64,000 nt of DNA from Pseudomonas capeferrum. GTDB taxonomy: Bacteria; Pseudomonadota; Gammaproteobacteria; Pseudomonadales; Pseudomonadaceae. The stretch covers positions 124,001-188,000 of the forward strand of contig NZ_JAAMQM010000012.1 of NCBI RefSeq assembly GCF_013523055.1, written 5' to 3'. A program made the position numbers and the translations under genes. The notes below the pieces were generated by a model that saw only the letters and a program-made list of their open reading frames with translations, ran no database searches and was not told the DNA's origin. Each line of letters begins with the position of its first letter. Within the stretch, counting starts at the first letter, position 1. This document shows positions 10,010 to 18,431 of this stretch, piece by piece.

Positions 10010-10510
10010 TCAGCGCCGTCCCGCCTTGACTTCGGCTTCGCGCAGGCGTGGCGCGAGCTTGTCGAGCACACCGTTGACGAACTTGTGGCCATCGGTGGCG
10101 CCGAAGACCTTGGCCAGCTCCACGCCTTCGTTGATCACGACGCGATAAGGCACATCGACGCGCTTGATGAGCTCCCAGGTGGACAAGCGCAACACGGCGA
10201 GTTCGACCGGGTCGAGCTCTTCCAACGCCAGGTCTAGGCAAGGCGCCAGCGCGCTATCGATTTCGCCCTTGATCGTGGGAACACCGTGAATGATCTCGCG
10301 GAAGTAGGCACCGTCGACATCGGTAAAATCGTTATCGACCCGGAACTGCGCTTCGATTTCGTTCAGCGAATGCTTGGCCATGTGCCACTGGTAGAGAGCC
10401 TGGGTCGCGAGCTTGCGGGCCTCGCGACGCTTGACGCTCTTGGAGGGCTTGCCAGCATCCGCAGGTTTGGGATCGCGCGGGTTGAAACGATCGCTTTCGT
10501 CGCTAATCAC
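10010..10510 (-). CDS. nusB: Transcription antitermination protein NusB
   Basis: A 166-residue NusB. It pairs with S10 (NusE) at boxA RNA to support rRNA antitermination. The helical NusB core starts at [15 protein letters not shown] (residues 28-42) after a charged 27-residue extension, and ends with [13 protein letters not shown]. It overlaps ribH by 4 bp; ribH-nusB coupling is typical in proteobacteria. Confidence 0.96.
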   Translation of the reverse strand: MISDESDRFNPRDPKPADAGKPSKSVKRREARKLATQALYQWHMAKHSLNEIEAQFRVDNDFTDVDGAYFREIIHGVPTIKGEIDSALAPCLDLALEELDPVELAVLRLSTWELIKRVDVPYRVVINEGVELAKVFGATDGHKFVNGVLDKLAPRLREAEVKAGRR

Positions 10511-10983
10511 TTGGCCTCCAACTGCGCCAGCAGACTGACCATTTCCAGAGCGGACAGGGCAGCTTCGGCACCTTTGTTACCGGCCTTGGTGCCGGAACGT
10601 TCGATGGCTTGCTCGATGGAGTCGACGGTCAGAACGCCAAAGGCCACTGGAACACCGAACTCCATGGACACCTGGGCCAGGCCCTTGGTGCACTCGCCCG
10701 CTACGTATTCGAAGTGCGGAGTACCGCCACGGATCACGGCGCCCAGGGCGATGATCGCGGCGTACTCGCCTTGTTGGGCGACTTTCTGTGCTACCAGCGG
10801 GATCTCGAAGGCGCCAGGCGCACGGATGATGGTGATTTCGCTTTCGTTGACGCCATGGCGAACCAGGGCATCGACGGCACCGCTCACCAGGCTTTCGACG
10901 ACGAAGCTGTTGAAGCGGCCAACCACCAAAGCATAGCGACCTTTGGGGGCGATGAAGGTACCTTCGATGGTCTTCAGGGTCAT
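10507..10983 (-). CDS. ribH: 6,7-dimethyl-8-ribityllumazine synthase
   Basis: A 158-residue lumazine synthase, the penultimate enzyme of riboflavin synthesis, which joins the pyrimidine from the RibD branch with the DHBP-derived four-carbon unit. It has the substrate loop [13 protein letters not shown] near residue 58, and the [14 protein letters not shown] segment with the catalytic His near residue 90. It lies about 90 bp downstream of ribBX. Confidence 0.97.
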   Translation of the reverse strand: MTLKTIEGTFIAPKGRYALVVGRFNSFVVESLVSGAVDALVRHGVNESEITIIRAPGAFEIPLVAQKVAQQGEYAAIIALGAVIRGGTPHFEYVAGECTKGLAQVSMEFGVPVAFGVLTVDSIEQAIERSGTKAGNKGAEAALSALEMVSLLAQLEAK

Positions 10984-11074
10984 TCCGGTGTTCTCATTTT
11001 AAAGAGCGAGGCCGCGCCGGGGCGACCTGCAGGAGGGTTTGGACACGAGCGGCAGTACGCCAGGGGCGGTCATA

Positions 11075-12166
11075 TCACTCGGAAGGCACGTATTCTACAA
11101 CTTCCAGATCGAATCCGGATATCGCATTGAACTTCATTGGCGAGCTCATCAGGCGCATCTTGCGCACGCCGAGGTCACGCAGGATCTGCGAACCCGCGCC
11201 AACGGTGCTATAGGTGGTCGGCACCTTGGTCTGGGCATCGCCCGCGCTTTCGCGGATATGCGCCAGCAGGACATCGCCGTCGAGTGGATGGCCGAGCAGC
11301 AGGACCACACCACGACCGGCCTCGGCGACGGCGGTCATGGCCGCGCGCAGGCTCCAGCGACCAGGCTGCTTGACCATCAGCAGGTCGCGCAGCGGGTCCA
11401 TGTTGTGCACCCGGACCAGGGTCGGCTCGTCGCCGCAGATCGTGCCCAGGGTCAGGGCCATGTGCACGTCGCCTTCCACGGAGTCGCGGTAGGTCACCAG
11501 GTTGAACGGCGCCAGCTCGCTGTCCAGCGGTTGCTCGGACACCCGTTGCACAGTGCGCTCGTGGATCATGCGGTAATGGATCAGGTCGGCGATGGTGCCG
11601 ATCTTGATGCCGTGCTGGGCAGCGAAGGCTTCCAGTTCGGGACGGCGCGACATGGTGCCATCGTCGTTCATCACCTCGCAGATCACCCCGCTCGGCTCGA
11701 AACCGGCCATGCGCGCCAGGTCGCAGGCGGCTTCGGTGTGTCCGGCGCGAGCCAGGGTACCGCCTGGCTGGGCCATCAACGGGAAGATATGTCCTGGGCT
11801 GACGATGTCTTCGGCCTTGGCATCACGGGCGGCGGCGGCCTGCACGGTGCGCGCGCGGTCGGCCGCGGAGATGCCGGTGGTCACCCCTTCGGCGGCCTCG
11901 ATCGAAACGGTGAACTTGGTGCCGAAACCCGAGCCGTTGCGCGGCGCCATCAGCGGCAGCTTCAGGGTCTCGCAACGCTCACGGGTCATCGGCATGCAGA
12001 TCAGGCCGCGGGCATGCTTGGCCATGAAGTTGATGTGTTCGGCCTTGCAGCACTCGGCGGCCATGATGATGTCGCCTTCGTTCTCGCGATCCTCATCGTC
12101 CATGAGGATGACCATCTTGCCTTGGCGGATGTCTTCCACCAATTCTTCAATACTGTTGAGCGCCAC
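11075..12166 (-). CDS. ribBX: DHBP synthase fused to a GTP-cyclohydrolase-II-like domain (RibBX type)
   Basis: A 363-residue protein usually annotated RibBA. The N-terminal domain (to about residue 200) is a normal DHBP synthase: DDEDRENEGDIIMAAE near residue 21, then SPGHIFPLMA and RAGHTEAACDLARMAG. The C-terminal domain aligns with GTP cyclohydrolase II but lacks its zinc signature. Where RibA has SECLTGD...CDCG, this protein reads RVHNMDPLRDLLMV with no cysteines, and GRGVVLLLGH replaces the [10 protein letters not shown] motif. It should therefore make DHBP but not act on GTP. RibBX-type fusions with a RibX domain of unknown function are known in proteobacteria. Confidence 0.9.
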   Translation of the reverse strand: MALNSIEELVEDIRQGKMVILMDDEDRENEGDIIMAAECCKAEHINFMAKHARGLICMPMTRERCETLKLPLMAPRNGSGFGTKFTVSIEAAEGVTTGISAADRARTVQAAAARDAKAEDIVSPGHIFPLMAQPGGTLARAGHTEAACDLARMAGFEPSGVICEVMNDDGTMSRRPELEAFAAQHGIKIGTIADLIHYRMIHERTVQRVSEQPLDSELAPFNLVTYRDSVEGDVHMALTLGTICGDEPTLVRVHNMDPLRDLLMVKQPGRWSLRAAMTAVAEAGRGVVLLLGHPLDGDVLLAHIRESAGDAQTKVPTTYSTVGAGSQILRDLGVRKMRLMSSPMKFNAISGFDLEVVEYVPSE

Positions 12167-12184
12167 GCGGCACCCCCTTCTCGA

Positions 12185-12850
12185 TCAGGATTTCAGGTAG
12201 CCGTTGGCGGCCAGGAAACTTTCGGTGATGCCACTGCCCTTGCTCGGCTCCGCGGCCTTGTCACCCAGCAGCAGGCGCTCCAGGTAGCGGGCCAGAAGGT
12301 CGACCTCAAGGTTCACCCGACGACCCGGGCGGTAATCGGCCATGATGGTTTCGGACAGGGTGTGCGGGACGATAGTGAGCTCGAACTCGGCGCCATCGAC
12401 CAGGTTGACCGTCAGGCTGGTGCCGTCGACGGTGATCGAGCCCTTGTGAGCGATATACTTGGCCAGGTCCTTGGGAGCACGAACGCGGAATTGGATGGCG
12501 CGCGCATTATCGCTGCGCGAGACGATCTCGCCGACGCCGTCGACATGGCCGCTGACCAGGTGACCGCCCAGGCGCGTGGTAGGCGTCAGGGCTTTCTCCA
12601 GGTTGACTCGACTGCCGCTCTTGAGGTCGACGAAGGCAGTGCAATCGAGCGTTTCGCGGCTGACGTCGGCCCAGAAGCCGTTGCCTGGCAGCTCGACCGC
12701 GGTCAGGCAGACACCGTTGACGGCGATGCTGTCACCGAGCTTGACGTCGCTCAGGTCGAGCTTGCCGGTTTCGACATGGACGCGTACGTCACCGCCCTTG
12801 GGCGTGATGCTGCGGATGCTGCCGATGGATTCGATGATGCCTGTGAACAT
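12185..12850 (-). CDS. ribE: Riboflavin synthase, alpha chain
   Basis: A 221-residue enzyme that dismutates two 6,7-dimethyl-8-ribityllumazine molecules to riboflavin. It is built from two tandem lumazine-binding beta-barrels. The first begins MFTGIIESIGSI and contains GVCLTAVEL. The second begins near residue 97 (GGHLVSGHVDG) and contains DGTSLTVNLV. It lies between ribD (42 bp) and ribBX (18 bp) on the same strand. Confidence 0.97.
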   Translation of the reverse strand: MFTGIIESIGSIRSITPKGGDVRVHVETGKLDLSDVKLGDSIAVNGVCLTAVELPGNGFWADVSRETLDCTAFVDLKSGSRVNLEKALTPTTRLGGHLVSGHVDGVGEIVSRSDNARAIQFRVRAPKDLAKYIAHKGSITVDGTSLTVNLVDGAEFELTIVPHTLSETIMADYRPGRRVNLEVDLLARYLERLLLGDKAAEPSKGSGITESFLAANGYLKS

Positions 12851-12892
12851 GAGTCCTCCTCGAGAACAGGGCTGTGCGTCTCAAGCCCGCGA

Positions 12893-14023
12893 TTATACGC
12901 CGCAGGCCGGCAAAGGGATGGCCGTGATTCGCCAATCATCGCCGACTGCGCGCATTCCGGTGATTTTGAGCCGCGGTGCTTCGCTCATCTTCGCCAAAGG
13001 CCAATCGAGCAGCGGGCGGGCGTCGGATCCCAGGAAGGTACCAGCGACGAACAACTGGTATTCGTCGATCAGTCCTAGACGAGCAAATGCGCCGACCAGG
13101 CCGGCTCCGGCCTCGAGCAGGACTTCGTTCACTCCGCGCGCCGCCAGGGCCCGCATGAGTGCCTGCAGGTCGACGTATCCATTGATGCCAGGCAGCGACA
13201 GCAATTCGTGGCCAGCCTCGGCGTAACGTGGCTCATGCGCGGCGGCGGTGACTACCAAAGCAGGGCCTGCCTGGAAGAAGGGTGCGTCCAGCGGCAGGCG
13301 CAGACGCCCGTCGATCAGCACGCGCAAGGGGGGTCGTGACAACGCCAGGGCCGTAGTCTCCGCGTCCAGGGCGAGTTCGGCCGCGCGCACGGTCATGCGC
13401 GCCTTGTCGGCAAGGACACTCTCGGCGCTGGTCAGGACCACGCTGGAACGGGCGCGCAGGCGCTGCACCGCGGAACGCGCGGCGGGCCCGGTGATCCACT
13501 GGCTTTCGCCGCTGGCCATCGCCGTACGGCCGTCCAGGCTCATGGCCAGTTTCGCCCGTACATACGGCAGGCCATGCTCCATGCGCTTGAGGAAGCCTGG
13601 GTTGAGCGCACGCGCCTCGGCCTCGAGAAGGCCGCTGCCGACCACGATACCGGCTTCGGCCAGGCGCCCGAGGCCTTGCCCGGCTACCTGCGGATTGGGA
13701 TCCTGCATGGCTGCGACCACGCGAGCCACGCCAGCCTTGACCAGCGCTTCGGCGCAGGGGGGCGTGCGCCCATGATGACTGCAGGGTTCCAGCGTCACAT
13801 AGGCACAGGCGCCCCGGGCGCGCTCCCCGGCCTGGCGCAGGGCATGGACCTCGGCATGCGGCTCGCCTGCGCGAACGTGCCAGCCTTCGCCCACGACCTC
13901 GCCATCGCGCACGATCACGCAACCGACGCGGGGATTGGGATGGGTGCTGTACAGGCCCTTGCGGGCCAGCTCCAGCGCCCGCGCCATGTAGTGGGCATCG
14001 AGGATGGCGGTCTGGCTGGGCAT
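12893..14023 (-). CDS. ribD: Bifunctional pyrimidine deaminase / reductase
   Basis: A 376-residue two-domain enzyme of riboflavin synthesis that deaminates the RibA product and then reduces its ribose ring with NADPH. The N-terminal cytidine-deaminase-like domain has the zinc site HAE at residues 56-58 with Cys81 and Cys90 in LEPCSHHGRTPPC. The reductase domain starts near residue 150 (LPYVRAKLAMSLDGRTA). The start lies 2 bp downstream of the nrdR stop, so the genes are probably co-transcribed. Confidence 0.97.
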   Translation of the reverse strand: MPSQTAILDAHYMARALELARKGLYSTHPNPRVGCVIVRDGEVVGEGWHVRAGEPHAEVHALRQAGERARGACAYVTLEPCSHHGRTPPCAEALVKAGVARVVAAMQDPNPQVAGQGLGRLAEAGIVVGSGLLEAEARALNPGFLKRMEHGLPYVRAKLAMSLDGRTAMASGESQWITGPAARSAVQRLRARSSVVLTSAESVLADKARMTVRAAELALDAETTALALSRPPLRVLIDGRLRLPLDAPFFQAGPALVVTAAAHEPRYAEAGHELLSLPGINGYVDLQALMRALAARGVNEVLLEAGAGLVGAFARLGLIDEYQLFVAGTFLGSDARPLLDWPLAKMSEAPRLKITGMRAVGDDWRITAIPLPACGV

Positions 14024-14025
14024 CT

Positions 14026-14490
14026 CTACTCTTTAGCTGGCTCGCGGGCCAAGCGGTCGATTTCTTCGCGGAACTCTTCCAGGTCGCGGAAGCTTCGGTA
14101 GACAGAGGCAAAGCGGATATAGGCAACCTCGTCGAGCTTGCGCAGCTCGGCCATCACCAGTTCGCCGACGACCAGCGACTTGACTTCCCGTTCGCCGGTG
14201 GCTCGCAGCTTGTGCTTGATGTGGGCCAGTGCCGCTTCCAGGCGCTCGACGCTGACCGGACGCTTCTCCAGCGCCCGCTGCATGCCGGCACGCAGCTTCT
14301 CTTCATCGAAGGGCTGCCGAGTGCCGTCCTGCTTGATCAGGCGAGGCAAGACCAGCTCGGCGGTCTCGAAGGTGGTGAAGCGTTCGCCACAGGCGACGCA
14401 TTCACGCCGACGGCGCACCTGTTCGCCCTCGGCGACCAGACGCGAATCGATGACCTTGGTGTCGTTGGCACCGCAAAAGGGACAGTGCAT
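14026..14490 (-). CDS. nrdR: Transcriptional repressor NrdR
   Basis: A 154-residue regulator of ribonucleotide reductase operons. An N-terminal zinc ribbon has Cys3, Cys6, Cys31 and Cys34, and an ATP-cone domain starts near residue 46 ([21 protein letters not shown]) to sense ATP/dATP. The frame extends upstream to 14715, but the ATG at 14490 gives the conserved MHCPFCG start and the normal length. It heads the rib operon in the usual nrdR-ribD order. Confidence 0.97.
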   Translation of the reverse strand: MHCPFCGANDTKVIDSRLVAEGEQVRRRRECVACGERFTTFETAELVLPRLIKQDGTRQPFDEEKLRAGMQRALEKRPVSVERLEAALAHIKHKLRATGEREVKSLVVGELVMAELRKLDEVAYIRFASVYRSFRDLEEFREEIDRLAREPAKE

Positions 14491-14595
14491 GGTGGCAGGC
14501 AACAAAAAAAGGGAGGGCCATGGTAGCGCATCCCACTCGCAAGACAAGTCAAAGGGGTTACCATCGAGTGAAAACTGCCCCTGAAGGACTTCATC

Positions 14596-15048
14596 ATGCA
14601 CCATCGAGCGCTCGTCGTGCTTTGCCTTGCCAGTTTCCTGGTAGCCTGCGGCAGCGACAGACCGAAGACCGAACAAGCCCCACCGACGCCGGCGCCAAAG
14701 GCCGTCAAGCAACACCAGCCCCCCGGCCCTCTTCCCGCCTACCAGCGCGAACTCAGCGGCACCCTCCTGGAAGTACCCGCCGGCGCGGAGGTGGAACTGG
14801 CACTGCTAGTGATAGACGAGCGCGGACGCCCGCAGCGCCTGCTGGCCAGTGACAACCTGCTGGGTACGGGGCAGCCCTTGCCCTATCAGCTGCGCTTCAA
14901 CCCGGAAGCTTTTCCGGCCGGGGCCCGCGTCGAACTGCGCGGTCGTGCCAGCCGCTCGGGGCAACTGATCCTTCACCTGCCGGCCTTGCCCATCACCCAG
15001 GCCCAGACCCAGGCCACCGGCACGCTGCGCTTCGAAAAGGCGCCGTAG
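14596..15048 (+). CDS. YbaY/YscW-like lipoprotein
   Basis: A 150-residue predicted outer-membrane lipoprotein. The signal peptide ends in the lipobox LVAC, with Cys18 as the lipidated residue, followed by a Pro-rich linker to about residue 48. A beta-rich domain ([20 protein letters not shown] onward) resembles the YbaY/YscW family. That family is linked to secretin pilotins and general envelope functions; no specific role can be assigned here. Its stop abuts the next start (TAGATG). Confidence 0.78.
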   Translation: MHHRALVVLCLASFLVACGSDRPKTEQAPPTPAPKAVKQHQPPGPLPAYQRELSGTLLEVPAGAEVELALLVIDERGRPQRLLASDNLLGTGQPLPYQLRFNPEAFPAGARVELRGRASRSGQLILHLPALPITQAQTQATGTLRFEKAP

Positions 15049-15708
15049 ATGGCGCCGTTGCAGTTGCAGCAGGCCCTCGGCGAGTTGATCGGCGAGGCAC
15101 GCCTGACCGTCAGCGAACTGCCAGACTGCGCGTTGAAGCTGTGGCTGATCGACGCGCAGAACATGGACCGTGCGTTCAATCCGGACGAAACCCGGCGCAT
15201 CCTGGAAGACCCTCCCTACTGGAGCTTCTGCTGGGCCAGTGGCCTGGCCATGGCGCGTTATCTTGCCGAACACCCGTACTGGGTGCAGGGCAAGCGTGTG
15301 CTGGATTTTGGCGCGGGTTCAGGTATCGCCGGAATTGCCGCGGCCCGCGCGGGCGCCCTGGAGGTAGTCGCTTGCGATCTCGATCCATTGGCCCTGGCCG
15401 CGTGCCGGGTCAATGCGGCGCTCAATGAGGTGGAGCTGGGCTACAGCGAGGATTTTTTCGCTGAAGAAGACCGCTTCGACCTGATCCTGGTCGCGGACGT
15501 TCTGTATGACCGCGCCAACCTGCCGCTGCTCGACGCGTTTCTCAGCCGGGGCCAGCAAGCACTGGTCGCCGACTCGAGGGTTCGCGACTTCAGTCACCCG
15601 CTCTATCGGCCGCTCGGCGTACTGCAGGCGCTGACGCTGCCGGACCTGGCCGAACCGCACGAATTCCGCCGGGTCAGCCTGTACCACGCCAGTCGCCAGC
15701 CTTTATAG
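15049..15708 (+). CDS. Class I SAM-dependent methyltransferase (ETFB lysine methyltransferase-like)
   Basis: A 219-residue Rossmann methyltransferase. The SAM-binding motif I is VLDFGAGSGIAGIAA near residue 84, the acidic strand-2 residue is in VVACDLDPLA, and motif II/III is FDLILVADVLYD. The N-terminal WSFCWASGLAMARYL segment is typical of the COG3897 group annotated nicotinamide N-methylase or ETF-beta lysine methyltransferase. The target is not known from sequence. It is coupled directly to the lipoprotein gene, and cnoX begins 32 bp downstream. Confidence 0.8.
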   Translation: MAPLQLQQALGELIGEARLTVSELPDCALKLWLIDAQNMDRAFNPDETRRILEDPPYWSFCWASGLAMARYLAEHPYWVQGKRVLDFGAGSGIAGIAAARAGALEVVACDLDPLALAACRVNAALNEVELGYSEDFFAEEDRFDLILVADVLYDRANLPLLDAFLSRGQQALVADSRVRDFSHPLYRPLGVLQALTLPDLAEPHEFRRVSLYHASRQPL

Positions 15709-15740
15709 TGGTATCCATCCCAGAGTTTGCGAGAATCGCG

Positions 15741-16628
15741 ATGAGCCAAGCCTCCAATAACACAGCCCTGCCGTACATCTTCGATGCCAGCGATGCCAGC
15801 TTCCAGCAACTGGTCATCGACAACTCTTTTCACAAGCCGGTCCTGGTGGACTTCTGGGCCGAGTGGTGCGCGCCCTGCAAGGCGCTGATGCCCCTGCTGG
15901 CCAAGATCACCGAGGAGTACCAGGGCGAGTTGCTGCTGGCAAAGGTCAACTGCGACGTCGAGCAGCAGATCGTCGCCCAGTTCGGTATTCGCAGCCTGCC
16001 GACGGTGGTGCTGTTCAAGGACGGTCAACCCGTCGATGGTTTCGCTGGCGCACAGCCTGAATCGGCGATTCGGGCAATGCTCGAACCTCACGTGCAGATG
16101 CCCGCCCCGCCAGCCGCTTCCCCTTTGGAGCAAGCCAAGGCGCTGTTCGCCGAGAGCCGTTTCAGTGAAGCCGAAACCCTGCTCCAGGCACTTTTGAGCG
16201 AAGACAACAGCAACGCCGAAGCGCTGATCCTCTACGCCCGCTGCCTGGCCGAGCGTGGCGCGCTGAGCGAGGCGCAGGCGGTGCTGGACGCGGTCAAGAC
16301 CGACGAGCACAAGGCCGCGCTGGCCGGCGCCAAGGCGCAGCTGACCTTCCTTGCCCAGGCAGCCAGCCTGCCGGAAGCCGCCGAGCTCAAGAGTCGCCTG
16401 GCGCAGAACCCGCAGGATGACGAAGCCGCTTACCAATTGAGCATTCAGCAACTGGCACGCCAGCAATATGAAGCGGCGCTCGACGGCCTGCTCAAGCTGT
16501 TCCTGCGTAACCGCACCTATGAGAACGGTTTGCCGCACAAGACATTGCTGCAGGTGTTCGAGCTACTGGGCAACGATCATCCACTGGTGGGTGTGTACCG
16601 GCGCAAGCTGTTTGCGGCACTGTACTGA
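15741..16628 (+). CDS. cnoX: CnoX/YbbN-type thioredoxin-TPR co-chaperone
   Basis: A 295-residue fusion of an N-terminal thioredoxin domain (residues ~10-115) to a C-terminal helical TPR-like domain with two repeats of the family (AKALFAESRFSEAETLL, then LSIQQLARQQYEAALDGLL). CnoX proteins shield clients from overoxidation and hand them to GroEL or DnaK. The active site is a complete WCAPC at residues 42-46, unlike E. coli YbbN, which has lost the first cysteine, so redox activity is likely. The ATG at 15741 is preferred over an upstream GTG at 15708 that overlaps the previous stop. Confidence 0.9.
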   Translation: MSQASNNTALPYIFDASDASFQQLVIDNSFHKPVLVDFWAEWCAPCKALMPLLAKITEEYQGELLLAKVNCDVEQQIVAQFGIRSLPTVVLFKDGQPVDGFAGAQPESAIRAMLEPHVQMPAPPAASPLEQAKALFAESRFSEAETLLQALLSEDNSNAEALILYARCLAERGALSEAQAVLDAVKTDEHKAALAGAKAQLTFLAQAASLPEAAELKSRLAQNPQDDEAAYQLSIQQLARQQYEAALDGLLKLFLRNRTYENGLPHKTLLQVFELLGNDHPLVGVYRRKLFAALY

Positions 16629-16665
16629 GCGGGGAATGAACGCCGTGCCTTGCCAGCGCACGGGG

Positions 16666-17010
16666 TCATCCCAGCCAGTGATACAGTGGCGAATCCGCCC
16701 GACTTTCCACCCTCACCTCCGCGCTGTGCCGCAGGCGGACCAGCAGCCGCTTGCCGGCCGCGGCACTTCCGGTCAGTGCGGACAGTTGGTCCAGCAATTG
16801 TGGGCCATCCATCTGGCCGGCCTGACGTAGCAGATCGCAGGCTGTCTGCCAGAGCCCATCGTCCTGGCGTGACGGGGTGACAGCCGCGCTCGTGGCCGGG
16901 GCCTGACTGCCCCAGGGCTCTGCTTGCCTTCCCAGCCGAGCCCATTCCTGCGCATCGAGCTCGATGGTCAGGTCTACAGGCCAATCGCCTATCTGTCCGC
17001 GAATTCTCAT
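16666..17010 (-). CDS. Conserved hypothetical protein
   Basis: A 114-residue protein of unknown function, rich in Trp, Leu and Arg and with no signal peptide or membrane segment. Its ends look conserved in style: MRIRGQIGDWPVDLTIELD and LLVRLRHSAEVRVES...LYHWLG. The start at 17010 is preceded by AAGGG; the frame is open to 17070 but the upstream part is unlikely to be translated. It is transcribed away from the zinc cluster that starts at 17141. I do not recognise the family. Confidence 0.7.
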   Translation of the reverse strand: MRIRGQIGDWPVDLTIELDAQEWARLGRQAEPWGSQAPATSAAVTPSRQDDGLWQTACDLLRQAGQMDGPQLLDQLSALTGSAAAGKRLLVRLRHSAEVRVESRADSPLYHWLG

Positions 17011-17099
17011 GTGACTGCCCTTGCACAAATTGAAGGCGTCCATGCTCCCATGCGATAGCGGCATCGCCAAGCGACATGCTGGTGCTTACGGCAAAATTT

Positions 17100-17112
17100 G
17101 TTATAACATTAC
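17100..17112 (+). promoter_or_regulatory. Putative Zur operator
   Basis: GTTATAACATTAC, 28 bases before the first gene of the zinc cluster, matches the gammaproteobacterial Zur core GTTATA-N-TATAAC at 10 of 12 positions (6/6 in the left half, 4/6 in the right) and is flanked by GAAAT. The position fits repression of the promoter of 17141-20230. Predicted, not tested. Confidence 0.6.
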
Positions 17113-17140
17113 GAAATCTTCTTGTCGCCCGGGGTCATCC

Positions 17141-17722
17141 ATGCGCCGCCTGTTGCTCGTCCTGCCCTTCGCTCTGCTGCCTCTGGTTGCCGCTCACGCT
17201 CATGACGAACATGATCACGCCCATGGAAGCCTTGACCCTCACGAACATGGCGTGGCCAGTATCAATGCAGTCCTCGAGGGTAATGCCCTGGAATTGGAAC
17301 TGGACAGCCCGGCAATGAACCTCGTCGGTTTTGAACATGCTGCCAGCAGTGACGCCGACAAGGCCAAGGTCGAGTCTGTACGCCAGCAACTGGAACAACC
17401 ACTGACGCTGTTCGGCCTGGACAAGGATGCCGGGTGCCGCGAAAGTGCCAATGAGCTAAAAAGTCCCTTGTTCGGCAAGGCTCCAACGGCCAAGGCCGAG
17501 AGCCATGGCCATGATGGCAGCCATGAACATGAACACCAGCACAGCGACATCACCGCTCACTACAAACTGACTTGCTCCTCGCCTGAAAAGCTTGCCCAGA
17601 TCGACCTGGCTCCTTTGTTCAAGGCCTTCCCGACGACCCATAAGATCAACGTGCAGCTGATCGGCCCCAATGGCCAGAAGGGAATGGAAGCGAACGCCTC
17701 CCAGGCAGCGGTCGCCTTCTGA
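17141..17722 (+). CDS. His-rich periplasmic zinc-binding protein (DUF2796)
   Basis: A 193-residue secreted protein. The signal peptide (MRRLLLVLPFALLPLVAAHA) is followed by a HDEHDHAHG stretch, and a second His-rich stretch lies near residues 120-142 (SHGHDGSHEHEHQH). These are likely metal-binding loops of the DUF2796 family. The gene matches the first member of the zinc-repressed four-gene cluster known in P. aeruginosa (PA4063-PA4066). A role as periplasmic zinc carrier or buffer is inferred. The start at 17141 is chosen to give the signal peptide. Confidence 0.85.
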   Translation: MRRLLLVLPFALLPLVAAHAHDEHDHAHGSLDPHEHGVASINAVLEGNALELELDSPAMNLVGFEHAASSDADKAKVESVRQQLEQPLTLFGLDKDAGCRESANELKSPLFGKAPTAKAESHGHDGSHEHEHQHSDITAHYKLTCSSPEKLAQIDLAPLFKAFPTTHKINVQLIGPNGQKGMEANASQAAVAF

Positions 17723-17723
17723 A

Positions 17724-18431
17724 ATGAATCCGCTGATCGATCTGCATGACGTTGTCTTCGCCTGGCCTGGGCAACCCGCGCTGCTGGATATTCCGGAGTT
17801 CCGCCTGGAGGCCGGCGAGGCAGTGTTCCTCAAAGGCCCAAGCGGCAGCGGCAAGACTACGCTGCTGGGGCTGCTTGGCGGCGTGAGTCGCCCTGGCCAA
17901 GGCAGCATCCGCTTGCTCGGGCAGGATCTGGGTGCTTTGAGCCAGGGGGCTCGCGACCGTTTTCGCGTCGATCACACCGGCTATATCTTCCAGCAGTTCA
18001 ACCTGTTGCCGTTTCTCTCCGTGCGGGAAAACGTCGAACTGCCTTGCCGCTTCTCGCGTAACCGGGCCGAGCGTGCCGTGCAACGCCATGGCAGTGTCGA
18101 CCAGGCTGCCGCGCAACTGCTGGCCCATCTCGGCCTGAATGACCCAACGCTGCTTGCCCGCCGCGCCGACACCTTGTCGATCGGTCAGCAGCAACGCGTG
18201 GCCGCCGCTCGTGCCCTGATCGGCCAGCCCGAGCTGGTGATCGCCGACGAACCGACCTCGGCACTCGATGCCGACACCCGCGAAGCCTTCATCCGCCTGC
18301 TGTTCGACGAGTGCCGTAGCGCCGGCTCCAGCCTGCTCTTCGTCAGCCATGACCAGAGCCTTGCGCCGCTGTTCGACCGTCATCTGTCCCTGGCCGAGCT
18401 CAATCGCGCGGCCAAGCCCCGGGAGGCCTGA
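17724..18431 (+). CDS. ABC transporter ATPase, LolD/MacB type (zinc cluster)
   Basis: A 235-residue ATPase. Walker A is GPSGSGKT at residues 38-45, the Q-loop is in YIFQQFNLLPFLSV, and Walker B is LVIADEPTSALD, with the switch His in SHDQS. The ABC signature is LSIGQQQR, with Ile in place of the usual first Gly. The class pairs with FtsX/MacB-type permeases that do mechanical work rather than classic import. The start is 1 base after the upstream stop, and the stop overlaps the permease start by 1 base. Confidence 0.92.
   Translation: MNPLIDLHDVVFAWPGQPALLDIPEFRLEAGEAVFLKGPSGSGKTTLLGLLGGVSRPGQGSIRLLGQDLGALSQGARDRFRVDHTGYIFQQFNLLPFLSVRENVELPCRFSRNRAERAVQRHGSVDQAAAQLLAHLGLNDPTLLARRADTLSIGQQQRVAAARALIGQPELVIADEPTSALDADTREAFIRLLFDECRSAGSSLLFVSHDQSLAPLFDRHLSLAELNRAAKPREA

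Noticed and set aside
11039..13078. Long open frame (679 codons) antisense to ribE and ribBX
   Set aside because: It has no family resemblance, and high-GC third-position bias opens such shadow frames opposite real genes.
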